This document shows, piece by piece, positions 22,108 through 30,542 of a stretch of DNA of 30,658 bases (position 1 is its first letter; each line of letters begins with the position of its first letter). The position numbers and the translations under genes were made by a program. The notes beneath the pieces are model-generated. The model was not told the origin of the DNA and made no database searches. It saw nothing but the letters and a program-made list of their open reading frames with translations. This stretch comes from Negativicutes bacterium (GTDB lineage Bacteria > Bacillota_C > Negativicutes > Sporomusales_B > JARLHX01). Location: positions 1-30,658 of the forward strand of contig JARLHY010000108.1 of assembly GCA_031292015.1 (NCBI GenBank). Direction: 5' to 3'.

Positions 22108-22230
22108 GGCCGTTGATAAACCACCATCTGCTTTGTTGGCCCCACGAACCCATTGCTAGCGTACTTCCCCAGTACGCGTCGCTGCTGGATTCGTGGGGCC
22201 GTCGCGCATCTGGGGGTTTCTGAACGGCCT
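22108..22230. repeat. 121-bp imperfect palindromic intergenic repeat, copy 2 (inverted)
   Basis: The reverse complement follows copy 1 (2491-2611) through all landmarks: GGCCGTTCAGAA, CCAGATGC, CGACGGCCCCACGA, CCAGCAGCGAC, GTACGCTAGCAATGG, GTGGGGCCAAC, CAGATGG, TTATCAACGGCC. Several differences are paired across the stem (GCG...CGC to ACG...CGT), so the hairpin is kept. Confidence 0.85.
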
Positions 22231-22290
22231 GAAAATAGGTTTCTCAACAAGCTGAGGCCTTTAGTCTTCCTGCCTGCAGATGTTCCCTGT

Positions 22291-23196
22291 TTATTCGTAG
22301 AAGTCGGGCGCAAGTTTAAAGGTCTTGAACTGGTCCATCTCATGGGAGAACATAACTTTGCCGTCATATTTCTTTTCCAGCACCCGGATTTTCTCGATCG
22401 AATCGAAAAAGCCCAGGCTGTCATAGACAATTCCGGAGGCTTTGGCCGGTGGGCCGTAGTTCGCCGCGGTGTAAACCCCATCGGACGGGAAGATATAGGT
22501 GCCGCCCTGCAAGTGGACGACAATACCGAGAACGTCGGGGGTATGGCCCGGCAGATTAATCACTTCGACTCCCGGCGCAAGCTCGAAATCTTTGGTCACG
22601 TAGTGGATTGCCTTGAACTGCTGGTCAACGTCGGCAGTGATATAAGCGCCGCCGGAGATAGCGCCAGGCTCAGCGTGAACAAGCTTTTGGGCGTAGTCGA
22701 AATCGGCCCGGGCCCAGTAAACATCCGCCTGCTTGAACAGGTACAAGCCGCCGGCATGGTCAAGGTGTCCATGCGACAGCACCACTGTTTTCACGTCATC
22801 GGGCTTGAGCCCGACCAGCGCCAGCTGGTTGACAAGCAGCTGACTATCGCTGTGGTAATACGGGAAAACCGCAGTCAGCCCGCCGGGCCAGTAACCGTTC
22901 ATGGCCGCGGGATTATTGCCTGTGTCAAAAAGGATCCAGCCTTGGGTGGGGTGCTGAATCAGGACGGCATAACAGGGGATCTTGATCCACTTTGAAGGAG
23001 CGTTCGGATTTTCCGCCGTCCCCAGGGTCGTGTTGGCAACCATCCAGTTTGCGTCGCATTCGAGCCAGCCGTTGTCGAGCAGGTACACCTTCATGCCCGG
23101 GATGCCGGCGGCCTGCGCGGCCGGCGTTACCATCAACAAACAGACGACCACCAATAGACAGGCAACAAAACAGCTCTTCCAGTTTCTCATTGACAT
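22291..23196 (-). CDS. Exported metallo-beta-lactamase-fold hydrolase (AHL-lactonase-like)
   Basis: A 301-residue zinc hydrolase with a Sec signal peptide (cleavage after AQA near residue 29). The metal-binding set is complete: HGHLDH (142-147), His218 in LPGHTPD, Asp239 in PSDGVY and His285 in SHEMDQF. The DTGNNP segment (91-96) and the overall spacing resemble the N-acyl-homoserine-lactonase branch, but export and the lack of a quorum-sensing context make the substrate uncertain; other lactones or esters are possible. The ATG at 23196 follows AGGAGG by five bases. Single gene between intergenic repeat copy 2 and a 420-bp non-coding stretch. Confidence 0.88.
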   Translation of the reverse strand: MSMRNWKSCFVACLLVVVCLLMVTPAAQAAGIPGMKVYLLDNGWLECDANWMVANTTLGTAENPNAPSKWIKIPCYAVLIQHPTQGWILFDTGNNPAAMNGYWPGGLTAVFPYYHSDSQLLVNQLALVGLKPDDVKTVVLSHGHLDHAGGLYLFKQADVYWARADFDYAQKLVHAEPGAISGGAYITADVDQQFKAIHYVTKDFELAPGVEVINLPGHTPDVLGIVVHLQGGTYIFPSDGVYTAANYGPPAKASGIVYDSLGFFDSIEKIRVLEKKYDGKVMFSHEMDQFKTFKLAPDFYE

Positions 23197-23400
23197 ACTG
23201 CCTCCTTTTAATGGTTCTGGGCTTCCAAGAGATCCGACGTGATGAAATAATCGGCATTACACAACAGTTGCAGCCTTTAAAAAGTCATTCCCGCCTCCTT
23301 TTGTCCCTTCGGTTGGCGTATTCATTCCGCATCTTTAGCACTATGATGATCGCCTTTTATTGATTACTATTATTTTACATTATTTACTTTAAATACCATG

Positions 23401-23560
23401 TCAGAATTTGAAACCGTCGCTACTGCTAAATACCTGGCGACCAGTTTTTGGGAGCGTCGCAAGAAAGCGACTCTTTCTTCCGGCCACAGGCGCAAGCCGG
23501 TAAGCTTCAATGGAATCACAGATACGCAACGTTCGCGAAAGCGCGACTATCCATTCGGGG
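23401..23560. other. Non-coding stretch with several hairpins
   Basis: Between the exported hydrolase and the NCS2 gene I see no convincing gene. The stretch holds several small stems: CCTGGCGACCAG, GTCGC-aagaaa-GCGAC, CCGGC...GCCGG and TTCGCG-aa-AGCGCGA-like pairs. It could be a structured leader of the minus-strand hydrolase gene or a decayed sequence. It matches no riboswitch I can name. Confidence 0.25.
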
Positions 23561-23565
23561 GAAGG

Positions 23566-23599
23566 AAATAAAAACAGGCCCTCACAAAATGTGAAGGCC
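23566..23599 (-). terminator. Terminator of the AEC-NCS2 operon
   Basis: On the minus strand GGCCTTCAC-ATTTT-GTGAGGGCC is followed by TGTTTTTATTT. Confidence 0.85.
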
Positions 23600-23616
23600 G
23601 TTCGCGTAAACAATTT

Positions 23617-24897
23617 TTACTTCGGCCGGGCAAATATCCGTTCCAGGATCAGCGCTGCGGTGGTGCCAACCACAAAGCCGTTGGCCAGCAGGGGGCGGAG
23701 GAGCGGGGGAATCGAGGCGGCGGCGGCCGCGGGGAGAAAGGCGATCATGGTCCCCAGCAGGATCGGCACCGCGATAACAAGCCCTTCCTCGTAGGTGTAA
23801 CCGGCAAGGGACTCGGCCAACAGGCTCAGGCCCGCCGAGGCCTGGGAAGACATGAGGTAGAGCAGCAGCGTGCCCACCACCGGCGTGGGGACAACGGAAA
23901 AGGCCTGAATGATCTGGGGTGTGAAGGCCAGCGCGGTCACTCCCACCGCCCCGGGGATCAGGGTCTGGCGGGACGCGCAGCCGGAGGACAGGATGACCCC
24001 GGTGCTGATGGAATAGTTCACCGGGCCGATGACGCCAAACAGCCCGGCCAGCAGATTGCCGATCCCGGTGACCGTCAGCCCGGCTTTCGTCCTGGCGCCG
24101 TTGTCGTCGGCGGCCACTACCTGGGCGGTGGTCTGGATGGAGCCCACATCGTTGGCCACCAGGGCCAGGAAACAGAACAGGAAGGAAATCGTCACCCCGA
24201 TGTCGATCCCGCCGGAAAGGGACGGGCCGGCAAGACCTTCCCAACTGAAAAAGGCATCTGTCGTCACCGCCGGCAGGGCCGGGGCATACAGCAGATGATA
24301 CGCGGCGCTGCCAACGACCAGCGCCCACACCAGGATTGTCGACCTGAGCAGATCCGGCAGCCAGCGCTGCCCCAGCAGCATCGCCGCAAACAGCCCGGCG
24401 GAAAAAAACAGCCTGGCAAAGGACGGCTCCTGCCCGCCTGTCAGCAAGTTCAGGATGGTCGGCAGCATGGTGAAGGCGATCAGCAGCAAAACGACGCCGA
24501 TGATCTTTTTCGTGAAAAAGGCGCCAATCCTCGACAGCAGTCCCACCGCCGCGAGCAAGGCGTACGCCGCCCCGCCGATGGCGATGGAAAGGTAAACCGC
24601 TTCGGTTCGGGCCGTGGCCGCGTTGACTATGATCCCGGCCAGAAGCACCGAGGCCGGCCCCACGGTGATCGGCAGCTTGTGCCCCAGGGTCAGCTGGCCC
24701 AGGAAGACAACCCCGGAGACCAGAAACAGCCTCTGGAGATAGGCGAGCTGCAGGGCCGGCTCCTGCGGGTAATGAAGCGCGGCGGCAACCCGGCCGAGAA
24801 TAATGATCAGCGGCACCGCCACCATGAACCACTGGAGTCCGTAAGCCAGCGTTTCTCTCGGCGGCGGCCATTCGTTCAGCGAATATTTAAGAGCCAT
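23617..24897 (-). CDS. NCS2-family nucleobase:cation symporter
   Basis: A 426-residue transporter with about 14 hydrophobic segments and the UapA/UraA-type fold pattern: GQLTLGHKLPITVGPASVLLAG in the TM3 region, FLALVANDVGSIQTTAQVV (TM8 loop, containing the substrate-contacting acidic position), and GLFGVIGPVNYSISTGVILSSGCASRQTL (TM10 region). Substrates in the family are uracil, xanthine, uric acid or related purines, and the exact one cannot be read here. The start is uncertain: ATG 24897 or TTG 24918. It lies just downstream of an AEC transporter gene on the same strand, so the two are probably co-transcribed. Confidence 0.85.
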   Translation of the reverse strand: MALKYSLNEWPPPRETLAYGLQWFMVAVPLIIILGRVAAALHYPQEPALQLAYLQRLFLVSGVVFLGQLTLGHKLPITVGPASVLLAGIIVNAATARTEAVYLSIAIGGAAYALLAAVGLLSRIGAFFTKKIIGVVLLLIAFTMLPTILNLLTGGQEPSFARLFFSAGLFAAMLLGQRWLPDLLRSTILVWALVVGSAAYHLLYAPALPAVTTDAFFSWEGLAGPSLSGGIDIGVTISFLFCFLALVANDVGSIQTTAQVVAADDNGARTKAGLTVTGIGNLLAGLFGVIGPVNYSISTGVILSSGCASRQTLIPGAVGVTALAFTPQIIQAFSVVPTPVVGTLLLYLMSSQASAGLSLLAESLAGYTYEEGLVIAVPILLGTMIAFLPAAAAASIPPLLRPLLANGFVVGTTAALILERIFARPK

Positions 24898-24931
24898 GGT
24901 ATCGGCAGCAGCCCCCAACCTAAAAATCGTT

Positions 24932-25879
24932 CTACCGCATACTCATCCATAGCAGCAGCAGCGGAAGCTCGGCGATGATGAACACCGCGGTGGTCAGAAC
25001 AAAAGCGGCGGTGGCGATATCGACATTCAGCTTGTGAAGCTGCACGGCTATCACCGTGTTTACCGCGGTAGGCATCGCCGCCAGCACGACGATGGTGTTC
25101 ACAATGGTCTGATTGGTGATCAGCGCGCTGGCGATCAGGTAACCGACGACAGGGGTCAGGATGAGCTTGATGGGAACCAGATCCAGAATCACCGAATAAT
25201 ATTTGCGCATGCCGGCGGTGTCAATGGCGTAGCCGATGGGGATGAGAGCCGTCCAGGCCCCCAGGTGCACCAGCGGGTCGACCATCTGCCCGGCAAGCAC
25301 CGGGCGGGCGACACCGGCAAGGTTCAGCGCGATGCCGATGGCCATGCCGACAACCGGCAGTTGGGTGCGGGTAAACAGCAGGTTGAACAACGACTGCTGG
25401 CTGAAGTCTTCGCCGATGCTTTTCTGATAGTAGTACTGGGCCAGGGGAAAGCAGAACATGAACATGAAGGCGTTTTGCAGCAGTACAATCATCTGGGAAG
25501 CGGCAAACCCGATTTCACCGAACAGGATATAGGCGCACAGCCCGCCCAGCGAGGTAGTGTTGGACAGCATGGCGCTGAGAATGTAGCTGCCTTTGTCGAG
25601 TTGGCTGACGAATTTGCCCTTCATCCGTAAATAGGCCGCGGCACCCGGAATCAGAAACAGCAGGATGCCGATGACCGGCAGCCAGAGCAGCGAGTAATTC
25701 AGCGGCATCGTCCATAAGGTAAGCACCGATAAAATCGGATAAAGAACGCAGATGTTGATCAAAATCAGCCTGCGGAAAAAGTCCTTGTCAAGCTTGGACT
25801 GGCGGCGGCATAAAATCCCGACAACCAGCGGCACAACCAAATCAAAGCACAGGTACAGCACCTTGGTTTGCAGATCCAC
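24932..25879 (-). CDS. AEC-family (auxin efflux carrier-type) transporter
   Basis: A 315-residue protein with ten hydrophobic segments in two five-helix halves. Family features are LSNTTSLGGLCAYILFG in the first half (the Asn-containing crossover helix) and VLAAMPTAVNTVIAVQLHKLNVDIATAAFVLTTAVF in the second. Bacterial AEC members export or import malate, malonate and other carboxylates. The GTG at 25879 is chosen because GGAG lies eight bases upstream; a GTG at 25888 would touch the Shine-Dalgarno. First gene of a likely operon with the NCS2 transporter, and divergent from the alkaline phosphatase operon. Confidence 0.87.
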   Translation of the reverse strand: MDLQTKVLYLCFDLVVPLVVGILCRRQSKLDKDFFRRLILINICVLYPILSVLTLWTMPLNYSLLWLPVIGILLFLIPGAAAYLRMKGKFVSQLDKGSYILSAMLSNTTSLGGLCAYILFGEIGFAASQMIVLLQNAFMFMFCFPLAQYYYQKSIGEDFSQQSLFNLLFTRTQLPVVGMAIGIALNLAGVARPVLAGQMVDPLVHLGAWTALIPIGYAIDTAGMRKYYSVILDLVPIKLILTPVVGYLIASALITNQTIVNTIVVLAAMPTAVNTVIAVQLHKLNVDIATAAFVLTTAVFIIAELPLLLLWMSMR

Positions 25880-26060
25880 CAGCAACACTCCTTATCAAAG
25901 GCCATGACTTATCACCGTGCCGATTGGGCGACATCCCAAGAATCCTCTAAACTGAGTTATTATACCAAATATATCTCCTCTTGTCATCCTGCCCGGGGCC
26001 ATGGAGACAGGCCGCAGATGACACTCCCATTTTCTTCAGCCGGGTAGCGGCAGCGCAAAT

Positions 26061-26114
26061 TTAACAATCTTTTTACAAGAACTTAATATGTCCCAGGCGG
26101 ACGAGAGCTAAAAT
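26061..26114 (+). promoter_or_regulatory. PhoP-box-like array and -10 of the alkaline phosphatase operon
   Basis: TTAACA (26061), TTTACA (26072) and TTAATA (26083) repeat at an 11-bp period, as in Bacillus-type PhoP boxes (TT[A/T/C]ACA with ~5-bp spacers). TAAAAT (26109-26114) would be the -10, and no separate consensus -35 is seen. This fits activation under phosphate limitation. Confidence 0.6.
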
Positions 26115-26149
26115 GAAGATACATTCACATCATACAAGGAGGGTTACTT

Positions 26150-27946
26150 TTGACAGAGAGCTTTTTTACTTTACTAAGGATTCGCGGCCTTAAAACGGTC
26201 GCTACCTTGATGGTCCTCACCCTGATGTTTGGCAACCTGTGTTTCGCGTATTCCCTTCCCGTCGCCTCCCCGATTACGGTACTGCCCATCGACCACGCCA
26301 AATTCCTCGCCGGTCAAAAATTTGATTTCCTTGTCGAAGTACATAACGCTTCCGCCAGTGACATCAGCGTCACCGTGAACGGCACTCCCGCCGACAAATA
26401 TTTTGATAAAGCGGCTGTTGCCAAAATCGATGACTCTCTGGCGACCTACCGCATCGACGACGTCGCCTTCGCAAGCGCCGGTATGCTGGAGATCGCCGTC
26501 AAGGCATCCACGGCAAGCGGCCCGGCGACCCGCACCGTTCGCTATGAAGTGGTAAGCAGCGCTGCCCCCAAACACGCCAAGAACGTCATTTTGTTCATCG
26601 GTGACGGCATGAGCCTGCAGGCGCGGGAAATGGCCCGCATCCTTTCCAAAGGCATCAGCGAGGGAAAATACAACGACTTACTGGAAATGGAGAAAATGTC
26701 CAATATGGCCATTATCACCACTTCCGGTTATGATTCGCTGGTAACCGACTCCGCCAACAGCGCCTCGGCCTACGCCACCGGGCATAAATCCGTGGTCAAT
26801 GCCATGGGCGTATACGCCGACAGTACCAAAGACCCGTTTGACGATCCGAAGGTCGAGAATATCGTTGAACTGGCCAAACGCACCCGGGGCATGGCGACAG
26901 GCATTGTGTCCACCGCCAACATCACCGACGCAACCCCCGCGGCCATGGTGGCCCATACCCGCCGCCGCGCCGAGCTGAACTTTATCGCCGCCACCATGCT
27001 GGATCCCGTACACCGTCCCGACGTAATCCTGGGTGGGGGATCGCAGCAGTTCCTGCCGATGTCCACACCTGGTTCGAAACGGAAAGACGACCGAAATCTC
27101 ATCGAAGAATTCAAAACAGCCGGCTATAGCTTTTCCGGCACCAGGACCGAGCTGCTGAACACACCGGCCGGAACTACGAAACTGCTCGGCCTGTACAACC
27201 TTGACAACATGAATGTTTACCTTGACCGCGAAGTGTTGAAAAGCCCGAACGCGCTGGGTGGCTTCGTCGATCAGCCCACTCTGATGGATATGACCAGCAA
27301 AGCCATCGATGCGCTGAGCAAGAACCCCAACGGTTTCTTCCTCATGGTCGAGGGGGCCTGCATCGATAAACAGCTCCATGTGCTGGACTGGCAGCGGGCC
27401 ACCTATGATACCATCGAAATGGATAAAGCCGTCGGCATCGCCAAGGAATTCGCCCGGAAAAACGGCGACACCATGATCATCGTCGTCGCTGACCATGCGC
27501 ATGGCGCGAGCATCACCGGCACCTATCACGAACTTGACGGCAAAACCGGCCGCGAAGCGGTCCGCATATACGCCGAAGCCGGCTTTCCGACCTTTGAGGA
27601 CAAAGACGGCGACGGCTTCCCCGACAATCCCGATCCCAGTGTGACACTGGCGGTACAGTTCGCCAATCATCCCGACTTTAACGACAACTATCGCCTCAAA
27701 CCGGAACCCACCGTACCCGCCATCATGGCAAACGGAAAAGCTGTCGTCAACCCCAGGACCCAGGGCGAATTCCAGCCTGGCAACATACCGGCTTCCGATC
27801 CTTCCGAGGTCCACTCCGCCGACGACATCATCCTGAACGCCCATGGTCCCGGTGCCGAATACTTCAACGGCGTCATGGACAACACCGAAGTCTTTTTCGC
27901 GATGGTCAAAGCCTTGGGGCTTGACGGCAAACGCAGCCAGAAGTAA
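26150..27946 (+). CDS. Exported alkaline phosphatase (PhoA superfamily)
   Basis: A 598-residue phosphomonoesterase with a signal peptide (hydrophobic 16-33, cleavage near CFA-YS). Residues ~40-137 form a beta-rich N-terminal domain not found in E. coli PhoA (ITVLPIDHAKFLAGQKFDF...). The catalytic domain follows: GDGMS (151-155) with a metal Asp, TDSANSASAYATG with nucleophile Ser201, EGACIDKQLH with Glu401, Asp406 and His410, and VADHAHG (446-452) with Asp448 and His449. The metal set looks complete, so it should bind two zinc ions and probably magnesium. It starts at a TTG six bases after AAGGAGGG. The next gene starts 20 bp after its stop. The PhoP-box-like array upstream suggests phosphate-starvation induction. 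Confidence 0.92.
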   Translation: MTESFFTLLRIRGLKTVATLMVLTLMFGNLCFAYSLPVASPITVLPIDHAKFLAGQKFDFLVEVHNASASDISVTVNGTPADKYFDKAAVAKIDDSLATYRIDDVAFASAGMLEIAVKASTASGPATRTVRYEVVSSAAPKHAKNVILFIGDGMSLQAREMARILSKGISEGKYNDLLEMEKMSNMAIITTSGYDSLVTDSANSASAYATGHKSVVNAMGVYADSTKDPFDDPKVENIVELAKRTRGMATGIVSTANITDATPAAMVAHTRRRAELNFIAATMLDPVHRPDVILGGGSQQFLPMSTPGSKRKDDRNLIEEFKTAGYSFSGTRTELLNTPAGTTKLLGLYNLDNMNVYLDREVLKSPNALGGFVDQPTLMDMTSKAIDALSKNPNGFFLMVEGACIDKQLHVLDWQRATYDTIEMDKAVGIAKEFARKNGDTMIIVVADHAHGASITGTYHELDGKTGREAVRIYAEAGFPTFEDKDGDGFPDNPDPSVTLAVQFANHPDFNDNYRLKPEPTVPAIMANGKAVVNPRTQGEFQPGNIPASDPSEVHSADDIILNAHGPGAEYFNGVMDNTEVFFAMVKALGLDGKRSQK

Positions 27947-27965
27947 TCTACCGGAGGCATCTCAA

Positions 27966-28508
27966 ATGAAAAAACCGATCCCGCGGCTGGCAGGATTTCT
28001 CCTGGGGCTGTTACTGACCGGAAACGGCATGGTTTGGGGTCTGCAACCGGAAAAGGCGGTTCCCGGCTGGGAACCGCCGGTTTTCTTCCGGACGGCCCAT
28101 GCGGCCCCGTTCTGGGATACCTGGCTGCGTTCCCCGGCTACCCCCCTGGCTTTTGAAGAAATGTACAGCGGTGCGTCGTCCCTTGGACTGCAGTTGTCGC
28201 CGAAGCTGAAAAGCCTGGAAGGAAAGCGGGTGTCGATCATCGGCTTTATGGCTCCGCCGCTGAAGCCAACCCTTTCTTTTTTCGTTCTGACCCAGGTCCC
28301 GCTGGCAGTCTGCCCGTTCTGTTCCACCGACGCGGACTGGCCGAGCAACATCGTGCTGATCAAACTGAACGAGCCGATCACTTCCCTCCCGTTTGACCAG
28401 CCTGTCAAAGCGACAGGCAGACTGGAACTGGGAACGCAGGTCGACGAAGAAACAGGGTTTGTGAGCCTGGTGCGGATACAGGCCGACACTGTGGAAAAGG
28501 CGGACTAA
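27966..28508 (+). CDS. Small exported protein with CPFC motif, DUF3299-like
   Basis: A 180-residue protein. A signal-like N-terminus (KKPIPRLAGFLLGLLLTGNG, with a possible cleavage after AHA near residue 46) precedes a compact beta domain: LKSLEGKRVSIIGFMAPPLKP, FFVLTQVPLAVCPFCST, NIVLIKLNEPI, QPVKATGRLELG. The order GKRVSIIGFM - CPFC - KATGRLELG resembles DUF3299-type proteins that accompany LolD/FtsX-like transporters in metal-responsive clusters. That comparison is from memory and tentative. The CPFC pair could bind metal or act in thiol chemistry. The ATG at 27966 follows GGAGG. It lies 20 bp after the phosphatase and 26 bp before the ABC ATPase, so it is probably co-transcribed with both. 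Confidence 0.7.
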   Translation: MKKPIPRLAGFLLGLLLTGNGMVWGLQPEKAVPGWEPPVFFRTAHAAPFWDTWLRSPATPLAFEEMYSGASSLGLQLSPKLKSLEGKRVSIIGFMAPPLKPTLSFFVLTQVPLAVCPFCSTDADWPSNIVLIKLNEPITSLPFDQPVKATGRLELGTQVDEETGFVSLVRIQADTVEKAD

Positions 28509-28534
28509 CCCGCGGGAAAGACTGGAGCGATACA

Positions 28535-29209
28535 ATGCTGACAATAAGCAATCTTGTCAAAGAATACCGCCAGCCCAACGGCGAGACCATTGTCGTGGCA
28601 GAGGTAGGGCAGCTGATCGCCGGTCAGGGAGAGCAGCTTGTCCTGGCCGGGCCCAGCGGATCAGGTAAAACGACGCTGCTGCACCTGATCGCCGGGCTCA
28701 TCCCGCCGACTTCCGGAGAAATAGGCTGGGAAGGCGAACGCATCGACGCCTGGCCGGAACGAAAGCGGGACGCCTGGCGGGCCGGCAATGTCGGCTATAT
28801 TTTTCAAAACTTCAATCTGCTGCCAGGCCTGGACGTTATCGAAAACATCAGGGTGGCCGCCTCGCTGGGGGGGCGGAAGTTCGGCAGTGAGGCCCACCGG
28901 CGCATCACCGACCTGCTGACCCGGGTGGGGCTGGCTGACCGGGGCGGTCACAAGCCCTCCCAGCTCAGCATGGGTGAACAGCAGCGGGTGGCGGTGGTCC
29001 GGGCACTGATCAACAACCCCCGGCTGATTTTGGCCGACGAACCCACCGCCAGCCTTGACCGGGACAACTCGGAGATTGTCCTGGAATTGCTGCAGAATCT
29101 CTGCCGGGAAAATGGCAGCTTGCTGATTCTGGCGACGCATGACCGCGATGTCATGGCCCGCTTCGGACGGGTGCAGGAATTGCGGCGTCCGGGGAGGAAT
29201 CCGGCATGA
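28535..29209 (+). CDS. ABC transporter ATPase, LolD/MacB type
   Basis: A 224-residue ATPase with Walker A GPSGSGKT (39-46), Q-loop FQNFNLLPGL (~90-99), signature LSMGEQQR (144-151), Walker B LILADEP (164-170) and the switch His in ATHDRD. The second signature residue pair is SM instead of the usual SG, a modest deviation. The subfamily pairs with FtsX-like mechanotransmission permeases, which move or release periplasmic substrates rather than importing through a channel. Its stop overlaps the start of the permease gene by four bases (ATGA), so the two are translationally coupled. Part of the phosphatase operon. Confidence 0.9.
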   Translation: MLTISNLVKEYRQPNGETIVVAEVGQLIAGQGEQLVLAGPSGSGKTTLLHLIAGLIPPTSGEIGWEGERIDAWPERKRDAWRAGNVGYIFQNFNLLPGLDVIENIRVAASLGGRKFGSEAHRRITDLLTRVGLADRGGHKPSQLSMGEQQRVAVVRALINNPRLILADEPTASLDRDNSEIVLELLQNLCRENGSLLILATHDRDVMARFGRVQELRRPGRNPA

Positions 29210-30453
29210 TTCATCTTTTGATTGGCTGGCGAAACCTGTGGGCCAAGCCGCTGCAGAACCTGCTTACCGTCGCGGTGGTAGCCACCGCTTTGTCCATGAC
29301 TGTCACCGTGCTGCTGCTGGCGTCCAGCATTCACTACGGCTTGGTGCGCGCCACCGAACCGTTCGATTTGATTGTAGGCGCCAAAGGCAGTCAGAACCAG
29401 TTGGTGCTGAACACCGTATTTTTACAGGATGTACCGGTCGGCAACATTGATTACGCCATCGCGGCAGAACTGGCGGCGAACCCCCTGGTGGAATCGGCTG
29501 TTCCCATGGGCTTTGGCGACAATTACCGGGGCTACCGCGTTGTCGGCACTGAACCAGCGCTATTTGAGCACCGGGCCAAAGCCGACCGACCACCCTGGCT
29601 GCAAATAGCCGAGGGCCGCCCCTTCCAGGCTTCCTTCGAAGCCGTCCTGGGGGCCAAGACAGCCCGGGAAACCGGACTGAAACTTGGGGACCAGTTCGTA
29701 TCATCCCACGGTGTGGTCGCCGGCGGGGAAAGCCACGCTGACCAAAAATACACCGTTGTAGGTATCCTGCGGCAGGTGGACGGTCCCTACGACCAGGCGA
29801 TCCTGACCTCTCTCCAGAGTATTTGGCAGGCTCATGAGCACCACTCCGACCCGCAGCCGGCAACTGCCGCATCTGTCGCCCATCAGGCTGCGGACGATGA
29901 TGACGACGACCATAACCACGGCCACGGCACCACCGTCATACTGGTCAAACCGAAAGGTTACGCGGAAGCCATGCGGCTTTATCAACAATTTCAAAAAGAT
30001 TCCCGTACTCAGATGGTCTTTCCCGCCCAGGTTGTGGTCAATCTGTTCGCGGTATTGGGTCAGGGGGAAAAGGTGCTGAACATGATTGGTTATTCCGTGT
30101 TCGCCATGGCCCTGCTGCTTGTTTCTTTCTCTGTTTACTGGTCATCCCTCAGCCGGGCGCGGGACCGGGCGATCCTGCGGGCCATCGGGGCGAGCCGGAC
30201 CGACATATTTTTGATCATCGCGGTGGAAGGCCTGCTCATGGTCTGGTCCGGTGTGTTGATCGGAGTCTTAGCCGGCCACGGAATATTTTCGCTCATCACC
30301 TCTCTGCTGCAGCAAAAAACCGCCATTTCCTTTGCCGGTCCGTTCACCGCAGCGGAAGGTTATACTATCGCCGCCGCCCTGCTGATCGGGCTACTGGCCG
30401 CCGTCATCCCGGCCTGGTCCACGGCAAAGAGCGATATTGCCGCCAATCTGTGA
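29206..30453 (+). CDS. FtsX-like ABC permease with His/Asp-rich periplasmic loop
   Basis: A 415-residue permease with the MacB/LolC topology: TM1 (about 18-42), a large extracytoplasmic domain (43-280), then three helices near 293-312, 332-358 and 384-403. The conserved FtsX elements are ARDRAILRAIGASRTDIFLI and AVIPAWSTAKSDIA. Unusually, the periplasmic domain contains a metal-ligand-rich loop at about 210-241 (HEHH, later six Asp in a row followed by HNHGHG). Such loops bind zinc or related ions in other transporters. The GAKGSQNQLVLNTVF segment is common in permeases of zinc-responsive LolCDE-like clusters. It overlaps the ATPase gene by four bases and ends the operon. Confidence 0.88.
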   Translation: MIHLLIGWRNLWAKPLQNLLTVAVVATALSMTVTVLLLASSIHYGLVRATEPFDLIVGAKGSQNQLVLNTVFLQDVPVGNIDYAIAAELAANPLVESAVPMGFGDNYRGYRVVGTEPALFEHRAKADRPPWLQIAEGRPFQASFEAVLGAKTARETGLKLGDQFVSSHGVVAGGESHADQKYTVVGILRQVDGPYDQAILTSLQSIWQAHEHHSDPQPATAASVAHQAADDDDDDHNHGHGTTVILVKPKGYAEAMRLYQQFQKDSRTQMVFPAQVVVNLFAVLGQGEKVLNMIGYSVFAMALLLVSFSVYWSSLSRARDRAILRAIGASRTDIFLIIAVEGLLMVWSGVLIGVLAGHGIFSLITSLLQQKTAISFAGPFTAAEGYTIAAALLIGLLAAVIPAWSTAKSDIAANL

Positions 30454-30506
30454 GCACCGGCCGTCCGGCATCCTTGCCCCCGCCTCCATACACGGTACAA
30501 ACGACA

Positions 30507-30538
30507 AAGATCCCGCTCACAGTTGTGAGCGGGATCTT
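30507..30538. terminator. Bidirectional terminator between the ABC operon and the rRNA operon
   Basis: AAGATCCCGCTCAC-AGTT-GTGAGCGGGATCTT is a perfect 14-bp stem. It lies five bases beyond the 5S 3' end on the minus strand, so it is foremost the rrn terminator, and it also faces the converging ABC operon. Confidence 0.85.
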
Positions 30539-30542
30539 CGTA

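Noticed and set aside
23401..23613. A 70-codon minus-strand frame ahead of the exported hydrolase
   Set aside because: No good RBS, it overlaps the NCS2 terminator, and its composition is not clearly coding. Treated as a non-coding structured stretch.
23582..24871. A 429-codon minus-strand frame overlapping the NCS2 transporter
   Set aside because: It is the shifted frame of the same strand, with Arg/Gly/Ala-rich non-membrane composition. The NCS2 frame has proper helices and family motifs.
26678..27844. A 388-codon minus-strand open frame opposite the alkaline phosphatase
   Set aside because: The plus strand carries all catalytic phosphatase motifs. The antisense frame has no recognisable domain or RBS.
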